Assembly: GCA_000727475.1 (NCBI GenBank)
Contig: KL647296.1
Span: 1,901,063 to 1,965,062, forward strand
Direction: 5' to 3'
DNA length: 64,000 nt
Source: Sarcocystis neurona
Lineage: Eukaryota > Apicomplexa > Conoidasida > Eucoccidiorida > Sarcocystidae
This document shows positions 49,301 through 63,200 of this stretch, piece by piece. Position 1 is the first letter of the stretch; each line of letters begins with the position of its first letter. The translations under genes were made by a program, and so were the position numbers. The notes below the pieces were generated by a model. The model was not told the origin of the DNA. It did no database searches and saw only the letters and a list, made by a program, of their open reading frames with translations.

Positions 49301-52300
49301 CTGAACGCATATGTACTGCACACATACACAGAGGTACACGATCTATACATACTAACACACACACACATATGTATGTATATACTCAAGAAGTGTCTGATAG
49401 ACAAATCTATTACCACGTAGATGAAATGAAATTCCTGAAGAGATGCACCTGTGCGAAGTTCTTCTGACCGTACAGCTGCAGAGGCCGACCGGCGGGGAAC
49501 CGGAGAAGCCGCGCGGGGAGGGGGGTGGTCAACGAAGGCCACTCCTATCTACTTACATTTCTACATCCATAAATGGACCTTCCAAAGGATGTGTGTTTCT
49601 ATGTACTGTGTTCACATATATATACATATATAGATAGATAGAAATCCACATATAGATATATATATATATGTGTGTACATACATTTGTCTTGGCATACACT
49701 CATAATATACGAGGAAGCGTTCTACCGGGGAGAAGCTTTATTTTCCCTTCTTTCTGTGGAGTTTCTGTGGAAGCGAGGAGCCCCCGACGACACAGAGGGA
49801 CGCGAAGAGAAGACCCATACCAGCGAAACGACGACATACGAAGGAGCACAAAGGCAGAAGAAAACCAAGAAGAAGAAAACGAAGAAGAAGAAGAAGAAAA
49901 CGAAGAAGAAGAAGAAAACAGAAGGGGAAGACAAAAGACTCGAGTAGAAGAGAAGACGACGCAGCGACAAAATGCAGGCGGCGAGACACAAATGCACCCA
50001 CGGACGGGGAAGACGGGGAAGAGACCCGCGGAGAGTCGACAGCAGGTGAAGAGGAGCAACACCGTGCATGCAAAAAGTAAGAGACCCACCAACGAAAGAG
50101 AAAAGTTACAAAGTTTCCACCATTCCTCGGCATTCACTCGGACACCGCACTTGATCTGCAACTTCAACAAGTCCTTGTGCAACTGCATTGCCTGCAAACA
50201 AAAACAACAACAACAAAAAAAAAAAACACTTGCATGCATATAAGTACATCTTCACATTCCTGCATGTGCATATACACTCATTTTACATAGATGTGTGTAG
50301 ATCTCTATACTTGTACATATATATATATATATATACAAGCATGACTACATACGTTTATATATATATATATGTATAGCTCGTTACATTGGTACATGCATAT
50401 ATATAAATATACGTTTACGTAACACGTGTTAACATATGTATATCTCTACACCTATATATATACATATATATACATATGTAGATCTTTACTATTGTATACG
50501 TATATATATATATATGACTACATACACTTAAAGGTATATACATTCCACACAAATGTTTATATTCACATATATGTAGATCTTCACACTTGTACACGCATAC
50601 ATATATACACGTAACATATGCTGATACATGTATATCAATCAACGTTTACATATACATATATATACATCTATGTAGATCTTTACAGTTGTTGTACGAAATC
50701 GACTACACATGTATTTATGTGTGTTTGTTTGCGTGAGCATAACTGGGAAGGGGGAGCGCGTTTTTTCGTCACTTTTCTTCTCAGTAGTAAATCGGTAGAA
50801 TTTCTTCAAGAGAAGTGGCAGTGGAGATATATGGGAGACGTGTGTTAGATTTTTGGGAAAGGGACGAACATGACAGTACGGCGACATATTTGTGGGGAAG
50901 TGTGAATGAAAGGAGAGATTCACAGAGAAATCCGCGGACGACGGAGGGAACGAAAGAGAAGCAAGAAAGGCGGATGGAGATAAAAACACGAAAGAGTTTG
51001 TGCGAAGGGTCAAACAGATGCTAGCATGCATGCATACACACATCACGTAGAACACACATATGCATAAGTGTGTCTTCAAAACAGACGAGAACGATAAAGA
51101 GACGCAGAGAAAGGAGAAGAAAGCGACGCAGAGAAAACAAAACACAGAGGGGAGAAGAGACACAGAGAGAAAGCGACAGAAAGAGGGGAACAGATAACGG
51201 GAGAGATATGGGCAGAGACATATATAAAGGGACAGGTATAAATATGGAGATATGGAGAAAAAGAGAGAGAGAAAGAGAGAAAAAAAAAGAGAAAAAAGGG
51301 ATGTTCTTACTTGATCTGTGAAGCGTTGAACGCCAATCGTTGGAGCAGGCACAATCTCCGTTGAAGAGCCTTCGGGAATAACGAACGCCGATAGCACCGC
51401 TGCAATTTCTTCGGGCGATAGATCCTAGCAAATGGAAGCAGCAGCAGCAGCAACAGCAGCAAGCGCCACTCTCCGAAGTCGGCAGCTGCAGCAGATAGTA
51501 GGAAGAGTCGCAGGGACAGCAGGAGGCACAGCAGCAGGACGAGCAGAGAGCAAAGCAACAGCAAGCAGGGACAGCAGCAAGAACTGCCGCAAGCAGGGAG
51601 AGCAGCAAGACAAGCAGCAACAGAAGGAGCAGGAGCAGGAGCAACAAAAGCGACAGAGAGGACAGCAGGAACAGCGGCCTAGAACAGGAAAATTGCAGCA
51701 CTAGCGGCAGCGGCGATCGCAGCAGCCACAAAAACCGCGACGGCAACAGTAGCAGCAGCAGAAGTGCAGCAGAAGAAGGCGAGACACCGACACGAGCTCC
51801 AACTGCGGCCGCAGCAGCAAGTCCCGCAGCTGCAGCAGAAGAGCGGCCCCAGCAGCTACTGCTGTAGGGGAAGAAGAAGCAGCAGCAGGAGCAGAAAAGG
51901 AGTAGCACGCGCAGCAACAGAATAGGAGCAACAGCAGAACAGCGACGGTAGAAGAAGAGGAGGAGTAGCGGAAGCGAAAGAGGAGGAGTAGCAGCAGTCG
52001 GACAAACCGCAGTTGGCAGGAAGAGGGGAACAGTGGCAGCAGGCCCGGTGTGAGAGAGCAGATGTAATTTTTGGAGTTGTTGAATTTCCTGCGAGTCTCG
52101 TTGTTGGGCGCGTGTTCGAGAGTTTAGAGAAGTGGGGTCGAAGACGGAAAAGGAAGAATTTTAAGAAGGAAGAGGAAGAGATATTTGGTGGAATATATGG
52201 GGCTGGGCAGAGAAAAGCGAGAGTTCGAAGAGCAGAGCGCGGTATATAACGGGAAGACCACACCACAGAAGGAGTAATAACAGAAGAGAGCACTTTGAAG

Positions 52301-55300
52301 AGTCCACGCGGGCGAAACAAATGCGAAGGCAGGGGACACCCCCCCCGTACGACTGACACGCGGAAGACATGCAGGAAATGTAGGGGAGGAGAAGGAGAAG
52401 GAGACGGAGGAGAGTTGGCCAAGGGAACTTCTGCGGAAGAGAAATCGAAGAAATCCGGAGAAGGAGAAGCAGGCGAGTTGACCAAGGCAGAAACCGGGAA
52501 GAAAGTTGAAGACTCTCGCACGGAGGTTGTAGAGGAGAAGGAGGAGGGCTGGTCAGGAGAACAACTGAGAGGAAAGCTGAAGAAATTTATTTATCACTCG
52601 TAGAGGACACGCAGAGCTGGCGAGGGGAAGCTGCTTCCGAAAAGAATCACACATTAAACGAAGAAAGTGACACGTGCACAACAACAGCGAGAAAGCGCCC
52701 GCGCGCGCGACAAAGTTTCGAAGAAGACAGAAGGAAAAGAAAAAGAGACACAAAAGAGGGACAACAGGAAGGAGAAAATACGGTGGAAGTGCAGAGGAGA
52801 CAGCAACGGGTAGTGACACGAGTTGTCTCAGAAACGCAGCAGAAACGGAGACGGACGGGGGGACGACGACCGCACCAGCAGAGACACGCACAGAGAGACG
52901 GAGACGCAAAAAAAAAGAGACACACAGAAGGAGAGTAATACAGAGGGATGTACAGCGAGACAGGGGGGGCGGCGGAGACGAGACGGGAGACGAGACGGGA
53001 GACGAGACGGGAGACTTCCGAAGAAGACAACGTGAAGGGGTCGCTTCGAACGAGGAGAAGGCAGGACAGAAGACGAGGAGTTCTTCAAGAGAGAAGGACC
53101 AACCAGCGGAAAGAGAAGAGACCCCTGCGCGCGGAACATTCGAGGAAAAAAAAGTCGCCACTGCGAAACACGTCTTGAACGAATATGGGGACGGAGACGC
53201 ACTACGACACACACATGTGCAGCCACATGCCCACCACATATGTCTATGCATATAAATACAAAGATGCATTTATACATGCACAGCAGTACGTATATACAGG
53301 TATATCCATCTATATATGCATATGTACAAGCACAGGTGTGGATGTCTACGTCGGAATACATTCAAAATACTAACTCTCTATATCCATCTCCCTGTCCCTC
53401 CATCTCTCTCTATAGATTGATATCGCTATATTTATCCATCTCTCTCTATATTTAAATGGATGCACGCATCAGCATACATTCAGGGTCATACCAGTCTATG
53501 TCCATCTCCCTATCTCTATCTCTCTATCAATATATCTATCACTATATGCATTACATATATCTACACACATATGGATATATACATACGTACACAGACAGAG
53601 TCAATTACATCCATATATATATATATGTATATCTCTCTCTCCCTATATATACATATATGTACGTGTATCTATCAGCTTACCAATTTAAATGAATGTGTGT
53701 GTGTACGTATGGAGTCCACAGCGAGAGATGCAGAAGGGGAAGTATTTAGAAGAAAAGCAGTCGCTAAAAAAGGGAAAGGAGAAGGAGAAGAGAAGCCGAG
53801 GCCAATAAAAAGAAGAGAAAGGAGGGGACTGGCGCTGTTTTTTGGGGAGGGGAAGGAGATACATAATTTAGTCGTGAAGAAAATTTTCTTGGAAGAGAAC
53901 TGAAGAGTGAATTCTTCCCTTTTGTTCGTGAAATGTGAAAGCATTTCCTTTCTCTTTGAAGGGACGCTGAAAAGGCAAGTGATGAAGAAGAAGAAGAACT
54001 TCGGTCCCCTTTCCGTCTGCTTTGTGAAAAAAGAGGAAAGGAAAGGAGACTTTTTCCAGAAGAAGAACTTCTCTACGACTTCGAAACGAATTTCCACAGA
54101 GAAGAAGGAGGATAGAAGAAAATTCGCTTCTTACTTGTAAAGTGTTCTGGAAAAGAAGAAGCGTGAGGGTCAAATCATCACCTGCCATCACTTGACAAGC
54201 GACGCGGCCCTGCAGAAGGGAAGAGAACACGGAGAAACAAAACTCCATACGTACACACACATTCATTCAAATTGATAAGCTGATAGATACACGTACACAC
54301 ATGTATATATAGGGAGATACATATACATATATGGATGTGGATGTAATTGACTCTCTCTGTGTAACTACGTATATATCCATATGTATGTAGATATATGTAT
54401 ATCGGTAGGGATATACATATATATATATATATATGGATGTGGGTGTAATGACGAGGAAAAAACACACAGAGGGAGAGAGAGTGACAGAGAAAGGAAAAGG
54501 ACGACAAGAACCAGAAGAAGGAAGAGGACAAGAAAGCGAGCCGGAAAGGCAGAGAAGACAACGGCCCCCAGACTCGGAGAAGAGAAAGCGAGCGAAGACG
54601 GAAGGCGAGCGAAGAAGAAACGAAACGGAAGGCCTACAAACAGACAGAGGAAGGGCTCTGCGAAAGAGGAACAGAGAGAGGCAGCAAGAGGAAGACCGAA
54701 GGAAACGAAGAGAGACCGGAGACACAAAAAAGGAAGAAATGGCGAGGGAAGACAGACGGAAGAGAAGTCACCACGAGGAAGACGAACAGGACAGCACGGG
54801 CAGCAGATACATACGCGTCGAAAAAAGAGAAAAACTGAAGAAGTAAAAGAAGACGAAGAAGATAAAACGGAGGAGGTGGACGTAGAGGGAGAGGACGGGA
54901 AAAGAGGGCGAAGAAGACAGACGCGGGACGCGAAAAAGAAGAGGAAGGCGATCGAACAAGAAGAAGGTGACCGACACAAAAGGACGCGGGATGAACAACA
55001 GTTGGGAAGATGTGCAAAAAAAAGTTCGCGGAGCAGAAGAAGAAAGGCAGCACAGCAGAAGAGGAGGGGAGACGTGAAACCGGAGGGTGTCTCATCTGCG
55101 TGCGGGTGTACGTACACACCAACATAAAGACGTCTGCGTAAGCGCGTGGTCTGCAGCTGCTCCCCGTCTCCCTCACGTATTCAACGAAGGAAATGAGAAG
55201 AGACGGGAAGAGAAGTTGGCAAAAAAATGGAGGGCCAACAGCAGAAGGCGAACAGCGGAAGGCGAAACGAAGGAAGAGGCGGAAAGGGAAGACAGCGACA

Positions 55301-57694
55301 GGACGTCGGGCGCACCCGATTTTCGAGCAGCAAGTCCACTCCTACCCATACATACAGTCTCTCCTAACAAATATCTTCATATATATACATCTACACATAT
55401 ACATGTTGGCAAATAGAAAGCGACTTATACACATATATATAGTGGTGAATACAGAGATATTTGTGTGTATATACATATATATATACATATACACATATAT
55501 TCGCATATAGAGAGTCCTGGACGCATATATATATATATTACTTACACATAGAGCAAGATGTGTGTACACACATATATATACATAGTATACATACGTAGAA
55601 GTAAAGTAATGCACGGCCCTATGTCTATATGTGTATATACTCTACAGTGACGCAACATCACTTGTGTACTGCGGCAGAATCAGGTGTCCACACAAATATA
55701 TGCATCCCCGATAAATATATATATATATATATACGCATGTTCACAAGCTTCTCCCTCTATATATACATATGTGCTAGGGATATACATAGAAGTTCAAGCA
55801 CATGCAAGTTCTACACACACAGATCAATACAACCAACTACACATATATATATGTATGTATGCACAAACACAGATACCTATGTACATATATACAAACGTTT
55901 TGATACTTACTTACACCCATATACATACATGGGTCGGCGTACACATATATAGATACAAAACCAGATACGTACACACTCATATATACATAGACGTACTTAC
56001 TCACGCGCGTCCGTACACCTACCCTTGCGCGCCGGCATATGCATATATATAGAGAGAGCGGGAGCTAGACAGGTAGATATAAACAAAGATATACATACAG
56101 GCACATATACATGTGTGTGTGTAGGTAATGACCGATACATAGAGACCCCCCAAATATAATACACGCAGACATATATATGTACGTAATGACTCTGTAGACC
56201 CCCACCTACTACACGCACTCACGCATCGACGTCTGTACATATGTGTGTCTGTCCGTTTTTTTGAGCATGCGTATAGAGGAAGAAAAAGTATTTCTGCGGG
56301 AAGCGGGAAACGGAAGCACAGAAAGAGAGGTGACCAGAGACGGAACAGACAGCTGTGCTCTTCTTTTCGGGTCACTTCTTTCGTATACCAGACAGAAAGC
56401 TGAAGCGGAAAGCAGCTGCAGTCCTCCGTCTTAACGCCTCGAAGGAGAAAGCACGAATCACAGAAGGAAGAAGCAACGCCCTACTGTGATGGTCAGCACG
56501 TCGTTCGAGTCGAGAAGATTCAACTTCCGCAGGACCCGCAGACGTGCTTGCATCTCCGCCCAGAGATCCAGCGACGCGTCATCAATGCGCTGCGCCAGCT
56601 CTTTAATTACTGCCTCGAGCTGAAGAATCGAAGGGGCACACCAAAGAGACACAAAAGAAGTCAAACAGCAACGGCACACACCGCCAGAGCGGAACAGACA
56701 CACGGAGACGGGGGGAGACGGGGGGAGACGGGGGAAGAACGTCAAAAACAGCAACAGCACAGACACCAGCAGAGACGAGACGGAGGAGAGGAGAAGAGGA
56801 GACACCCCACACATACACACAGCAGCACAGACCCGCAGAAACGCACGCAAAGCCGTGCAGCAGAAGTGACGGGGAGACAAAAAAAGGAGAGGAACACAGC
56901 GCACAGCAGCCACCAGCACACAAACACTGCGACCCTCGAAACAGAGAGAAAAAAAGAAAAACGAAAGGCAGAGGAGAGAAGAAGGAAGAGGACAGAAAGG
57001 CGGACAGAAAGGAGGACAGAAAGGAGGACAGAAAGGACGACAGAAAGGAAAATAGGTAGGACGCCGTGCCTTCCTTCTCTGTAAACTCCGAGAGTTGCTG
57101 CGTCACAACACCGGGGCCTACGGGGGGAGTGCTGGGCCACGGGGCATGGCCACATATATCCACAAGTACACAGAGACATTTACTGTTAGCGAAGGGTCCC
57201 TGCGTTCACACATTTATTCCCAATTCAGAGAAATATCTTCCTCTCCAACTTTAGCTCTCTTCGATAGATGTATATATATGTAGCCGTGGTCACAGCGCCA
57301 TACATCCATACGCCCACATGTGCACATACATTCATACATATGATATAAATACTCCTGCATACACATACACACACACGTACATATATATATATATATATAT
57401 CGTCTGTCAGTGTAATTCTCTTGGATATATATATATATATGTCTAGTGGTTACATATATATGTATATATGTGTGTACGTGTGAGTGTTTAGTGCTTACAT
57501 ACATGTGTATGCATCTCTATATATATATACACATGTGAGTGTTTAGTTTATATACATATATATATATATATATGTGCATACGTGCGAGTGTTCAGTACTT
57601 ATATATATATATATATGTGAATGTTTAGTGCTTATATACACATATGGCTATATATATATATATATAGATATACATGTGCATAGCACCATACATC

Positions 57695-57729
<35 letters not shown>

Positions 57730-58545
57730 ATACGTGTGAGTGTTTAGTGCTTATATATAGATAGATATATACACATGTATATATACACCTGTGTATGTGT
57801 AGCGCGCTCTCGCACGCTTATATATTATATATATATGTTATCCATCTTTGCGCGCGTAGACATATATTCTTCTACAGACGAATACATACACATGTACATA
57901 TATATGTATACATGTTGCCGTCCACGCGAAACACACCTACAGACATAGAGATATACACATGCACACCGATACACACACACGTATGTATATAAATTTCTGT
58001 AGAGGTGTGTGTGAGACAGAGATATCGATCCATATGTAGAGTTGGCTGCGGTGTCTGTACACCCCATCAGAGAGGCAGTGATCGCAGCAAGGCAGCAGTT
58101 GTATGTGGGTGTACTTCTTTGCGTTTGCATGCGAGCTGCATGTGCTGCTCCCGCAACGGGCAGGTGTACGCCTGGTTCCTGCGAATTTTGTAGAATAGAT
58201 CCTTCTGGGTGACAAGGGAAGAGATAAATTCGAGCTCCAGCTTCTTGTATGCCTTCGGGAAAGACAACGGCGTCAGCGAAGAAGAAGAAGAACCGCTCTT
58301 CTTCTTCCTTGCGGCCCGGTAAACCGCCTGCCCGCCTGCTTCTTCTTCTTCTTCGTCAGACGCTTCCTCTTCCGGCGGTTGCTGCAAACGGTCGAGCTCC
58401 TACACCACAGCAGCAGCAGCAGCGACAGCAGCAGCAGCAGCGACCGCAGCAGCAGCAGCAGCGACCGCAGCAGCAGCGGCAGCGACAGCAGCAGCAGCAA
58501 CAGCAGCGGCAGCGACAGCAGCAGCAGCAACAGCAGCAGCAGCAA

Positions 58546-58577
<32 letters not shown>

Positions 58578-59575
58578 CGAGAGACAGACGCAGGGCAGGT
58601 CAGTGGAGCTTTTCTATTTCACGTGGGCGAGAAGGAAGGCGAGTCTTTCTTTTATCGAGAGGAAAATCGACGAGGTGGAGAGCAACTTCTCACCACACCC
58701 TTCCTTCGTGAGACCCGCCAGGTGACGCATGCACGTGTGAGCGGGCTGGTCGAGAAGAAAAGGATGCAACTTCAATATTGCTTGTAGAAGAGAGACACGT
58801 TGCAACCCCTGCGCAGCAACCACCTGCCGGAAGACGATCCACCACTACGAAGACAGAAGAGGAGACCGAGGAAAACGACGACCACCAGCAGAGCAGCAGC
58901 AAGAGAAAATTTGTCTTCCTGCCCCACTCGAACACAGACACAAATATATACACGTGTACATCCATGACACACACATATACAGGTGTCTGATACACAGTCG
59001 TACATATATATATATATATATATATGTAGTACACACAGATACACAGAATATACATAGATGTAGGGGTACGCCTTGGTGTGTATGTATGCATATATCTGTA
59101 CACAGATGCATATACACATTCACATATATATATATATGTGTATACGTATATATATACACCTATATACATATCTATATAGCAAAGCGCATAAATATGAATA
59201 GAATCGTGAGATACGCATTTGACTGGCGCATTATTAGAGATGCAGAAAAGAAGGAAATTTTGCGATTGGAAGACTACTTTGCTCTTGCACCCACGCGAGG
59301 AGCCATTGTCCATATATATATATGTATAGAGAGAGAGACATATACAGATATATATATATGTATGTATGAAGTACATTTATATATAAACAGCAATATAAGC
59401 AGAATTTTGTGTGAAGTTCTACGTGAATAGATTCCTGGGTATCAACACGCGTGCTCGAATATATTAGATGTACACACACATTTATATATATACACTAATA
59501 ATACCCAACATATACCAACACACGTATGCACGCACTACACTATTTTCTACATACATACATATATATATACAGAAC

Positions 59576-59613
<38 letters not shown>

Positions 59614-60102
59614 GAGAACAAATATATATGTATATCCCCAATGTAAATATGTATGTATAAACACGTAGCGGCAGACACTCTATTCTTACAGACGCACAAA
59701 TCCATATATATATATATATCTGTGGCGGCGTGTAGGTAGTGACGTAGCCCTTGATACGTATGTACACATATATATAACTGTTACTGAAGAGCCGGGGGTA
59801 GACCTCAACTTCCACATTCAAGTGCGCATATATTTGACGCATGTGCATGCAAAAAGAAACAGACGGAGATATCAGCTTGAGGACGTGCGTCTGCTGAGTA
59901 TTGCAGTGTCACAGCAGGAACACACACATCCACACATACATATATATTGGAGGTGTACGCATACACAAGCATACATATATATACAAATGTATACACATCT
60001 ACGTCTATTAAATTAGAAACGTACGACACGAAAACGTCCGCTTTCATACAGACCTCCTCCGTACGTACAAGCGTGCATATATATATATATATGGAGACAC
60101 AC

Positions 60103-60133
<31 letters not shown>

Positions 60134-60204
60134 TACACACACATATACATACAGATACATGCACATACATATACAAATACGTACACACATACACAAATAC
60201 GTAC

Positions 60205-60235
<31 letters not shown>

Positions 60236-63200
60236 CATACATATACATATACATACATACATACATATACATATACATACATACATATACATACATACAT
60301 ATACATACATACATATACATACATACATATACATATACGTACATACATATACATATATATATATATATACATACACATATACTTATATATACATACACAT
60401 ACGTACATATACATATACGTAGGCACATATACATATACATACAAATACATACAGACATACACCTATATATACACACACGTGCGCATGCATACATACACAT
60501 ATATATGTATATATATATATATACGTAGGGCGCCGTGGCTTTGCGTGTGTTGAAGTTCGTGTTGGGAAGGACGTACTTGGGCGAGTTTCCCGAGGAGGAG
60601 ATGATCAGCAACGTCGACGGGAGTTGTCGAAGAGGCAGTGCCCCCCGCGAAAGCCGGGATTTTTATTAGCTGATCACAGATGGTCTCTATCTGCAGCAGA
60701 CTGACCCCTGCTGCCACCACCCAGGCATACACGCCTTCTGCAATTGCTGCAGCAGCCGCTGCAGTGTCTTCTGCCGCTGTCGCTCCTCCTGGCGCTGCTG
60801 CTGCTGCTGTTGCTGCGGCGGCTGCCTCGGCCGCTGCTGCGGCGGCGAGGTGCTGGGCGAAGCGGCTGTCGGGCAGGGCCGCAGTCGCGTAGCGTCCGGC
60901 GGCCAGCAGCTTCACCGGAGGGAAACTTCGACCTGCGTCAAAGCTTCCTGAATGGAAAGGGCCGCGTCCCGGGGGAAGTGCAGCAGAGGAATACAGAGAC
61001 GCAGAGAGAAAAGAAGGCGCCCTACACGTCTCCGTCTCTCTTCGTGAAACGCGTCCTTTTCGATTCTCCTCTCTGTGTCTGCAGAAGTGCCCGTAATTAA
61101 TCTCTCTGTCTACCTCCCTTTCCACCTCCTCTATACGAATATACAGATATACATGAACTGACATACGGATGCGTTTATATGTCTTCATATTCTCCACACA
61201 TGCACGTACCTATGCATATATATATGAAATCATATATAGATCTGTCTATATGTCTCCATACTCCCTACATATACACATATACATATATGGAATGGTATAC
61301 GAATATGTGTATATGTCTCCATATTCTCTACATATATACATACCTATATATATGAAAGGATATACAGATCTGTTTATATGTCTCCATATTCTCTACACAT
61401 ATATATGCATATATATGCGAAGTGATATATGCATGTGTCTATGCGCACGGATGCATATATATACATATATATATATCTTTGTGCGAGCATCTTTCTAAAC
61501 ATATAAACTAGACAAACACATACACATAGACATACACATATAGACATATATATATAAATGTATATGAGTTGATATACGCATGTTGTAAGTTATACGTAGG
61601 AATGGCAGCACCTATTTACGTAACTCTCCCTCCTTCTCTCTTTGTCTCTCTGTATATATAAATAGATAACCTTCTGAGCCCACATTCATATAAATGTATA
61701 CTCCACACACACACATACATACACACATGTACACATATATATATATATCTATATATATATATATATGTATGTGTGTATGTGGAAACACGTATATAGGGAG
61801 GAAGGGGTATATGCCGTACGCATGTATATATATGACTTTACATACGAACATTTTAAGTCAATCGCAACGTCTGTCTCTTTCTACGTAATGCAGGAGAGAA
61901 AAACAGAGAGAAAGCGAGAGACCGAAAGACAGACAAAAAGAAGAGAAGAAGAACAGAGAAAGACAGAAAGGCAGAGAGGGTTAGAAGCGAGGAGATTCTG
62001 CGTTTTGACTTCTTATTGATAGCGCGATGTAAAAACACGCGTCTCCCCCTTACGTACCCATCGATATTCAGACAGAGACGGAGACGGAGACAGGGAGACG
62101 GAGACACACGCACACGACTGCAGGCAGGCGCGTCTAGAGACGTCCAAGACACACACATGTCTGATACATCTGCATGCCTGCCAATATTTATACACGTACG
62201 TTTCTAGCCCGACAGAAAGAGGAAGAGACAGAAAAGAAACATACACACATACACATATATAGAGAGAGAAAGAAACATATACATATATATACATATCTGT
62301 ATTGACACACAGACATACGTGTAGCCCGGTAGATGGAGAAAGAGACACGAGAAACAGATACATATATATAGATATATACACATACATATATATAGAGGGA
62401 GATAGATATGTATATATATACATACATATATATACACATATATACATATATATACATATACAGAGAGAGAGAGAGGGAAGGAGAGAAACATATACATATG
62501 TACCTGTATATGCGTATATATATATACACATATATATACAGCTCTACGTATAGACCGAGAGAGGGGGAAAGGGAGAGAAACATATACATATATATATATA
62601 TATGTAGACACCTACTGTCACTTTGCCAGAGAGATGTGTGAATGCGGGAGAGAGACAACATTTTATAATATTTCGAAAAGGAGAAAATACCTGCAAGAAG
62701 ACGAAGAGACTGGTCTGCGGCAGACTTCCTTTCGGACGGCGCGGCCGCAGCGAGCGTCGCAGGGGAAATGCCCGGGGGCAGCAGCACCAGCAGCGTAAAC
62801 GTAGGAGCCTCTGCGGCAACGGCAGCAACAACCGCAGCAGCACCAACTGCAAAACCACCACCATAAGAAGAAGCAGCAGCAGACGGACGCACCAGCAGCA
62901 AAAGCAGCAGAACGGCCGCAGCAGAGCCTGCAGCGTCGAATAGAGGCAGCAGAGGCAAGAGCAGCGGGGCCGAAGAAGAACAGCAAGAAGTAGGAAGGTG
63001 GTCCTGGAAGGTGGTCCTCAAAAAAGACGAGAAGGGAGGAGAGGAAGAGATAAAGGACGAGAAGAAGAACGTGAAGAAGACCAGGAAGGGGAGAAGAAGA
63101 AAAACTGAGCAGCAAAAAAAAAAGAATTACCCGACGGAGTCAACGGTCTGTGGTCAACCCCCAGCAGAAGAGCAGCAGTTGAGCATCGCAGCAGCGGGTG

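Noticed and set aside
51856..52521. 221-codon Ser/Pro/Leu-rich minus-strand frame
   Set aside because: It fits no family, lies between two exons that join in phase without it, and reflects pyrimidine-rich intron sequence.
54365..55127. Open frames of about 250 codons on both strands of the same segment
   Set aside because: The segment is a purine-rich tract in an intron of the Ski2-like gene; lack of T on one strand and A on the other removes stops. The products are Lys/Arg/Glu or Ser/Phe/Leu strings.
59805..60611. 268-codon minus-strand frame
   Set aside because: It comes from the ACATAC microsatellite; only its first part overlaps a real exon, in another context.
62663..63021. Minus-strand APSERKSAADQSLRLLA followed by a hydrophobic run, first considered as a Ski2 exon
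   Set aside because: The exons at 63131 and 60947 join in phase and are continuous in family order, leaving no room for it.
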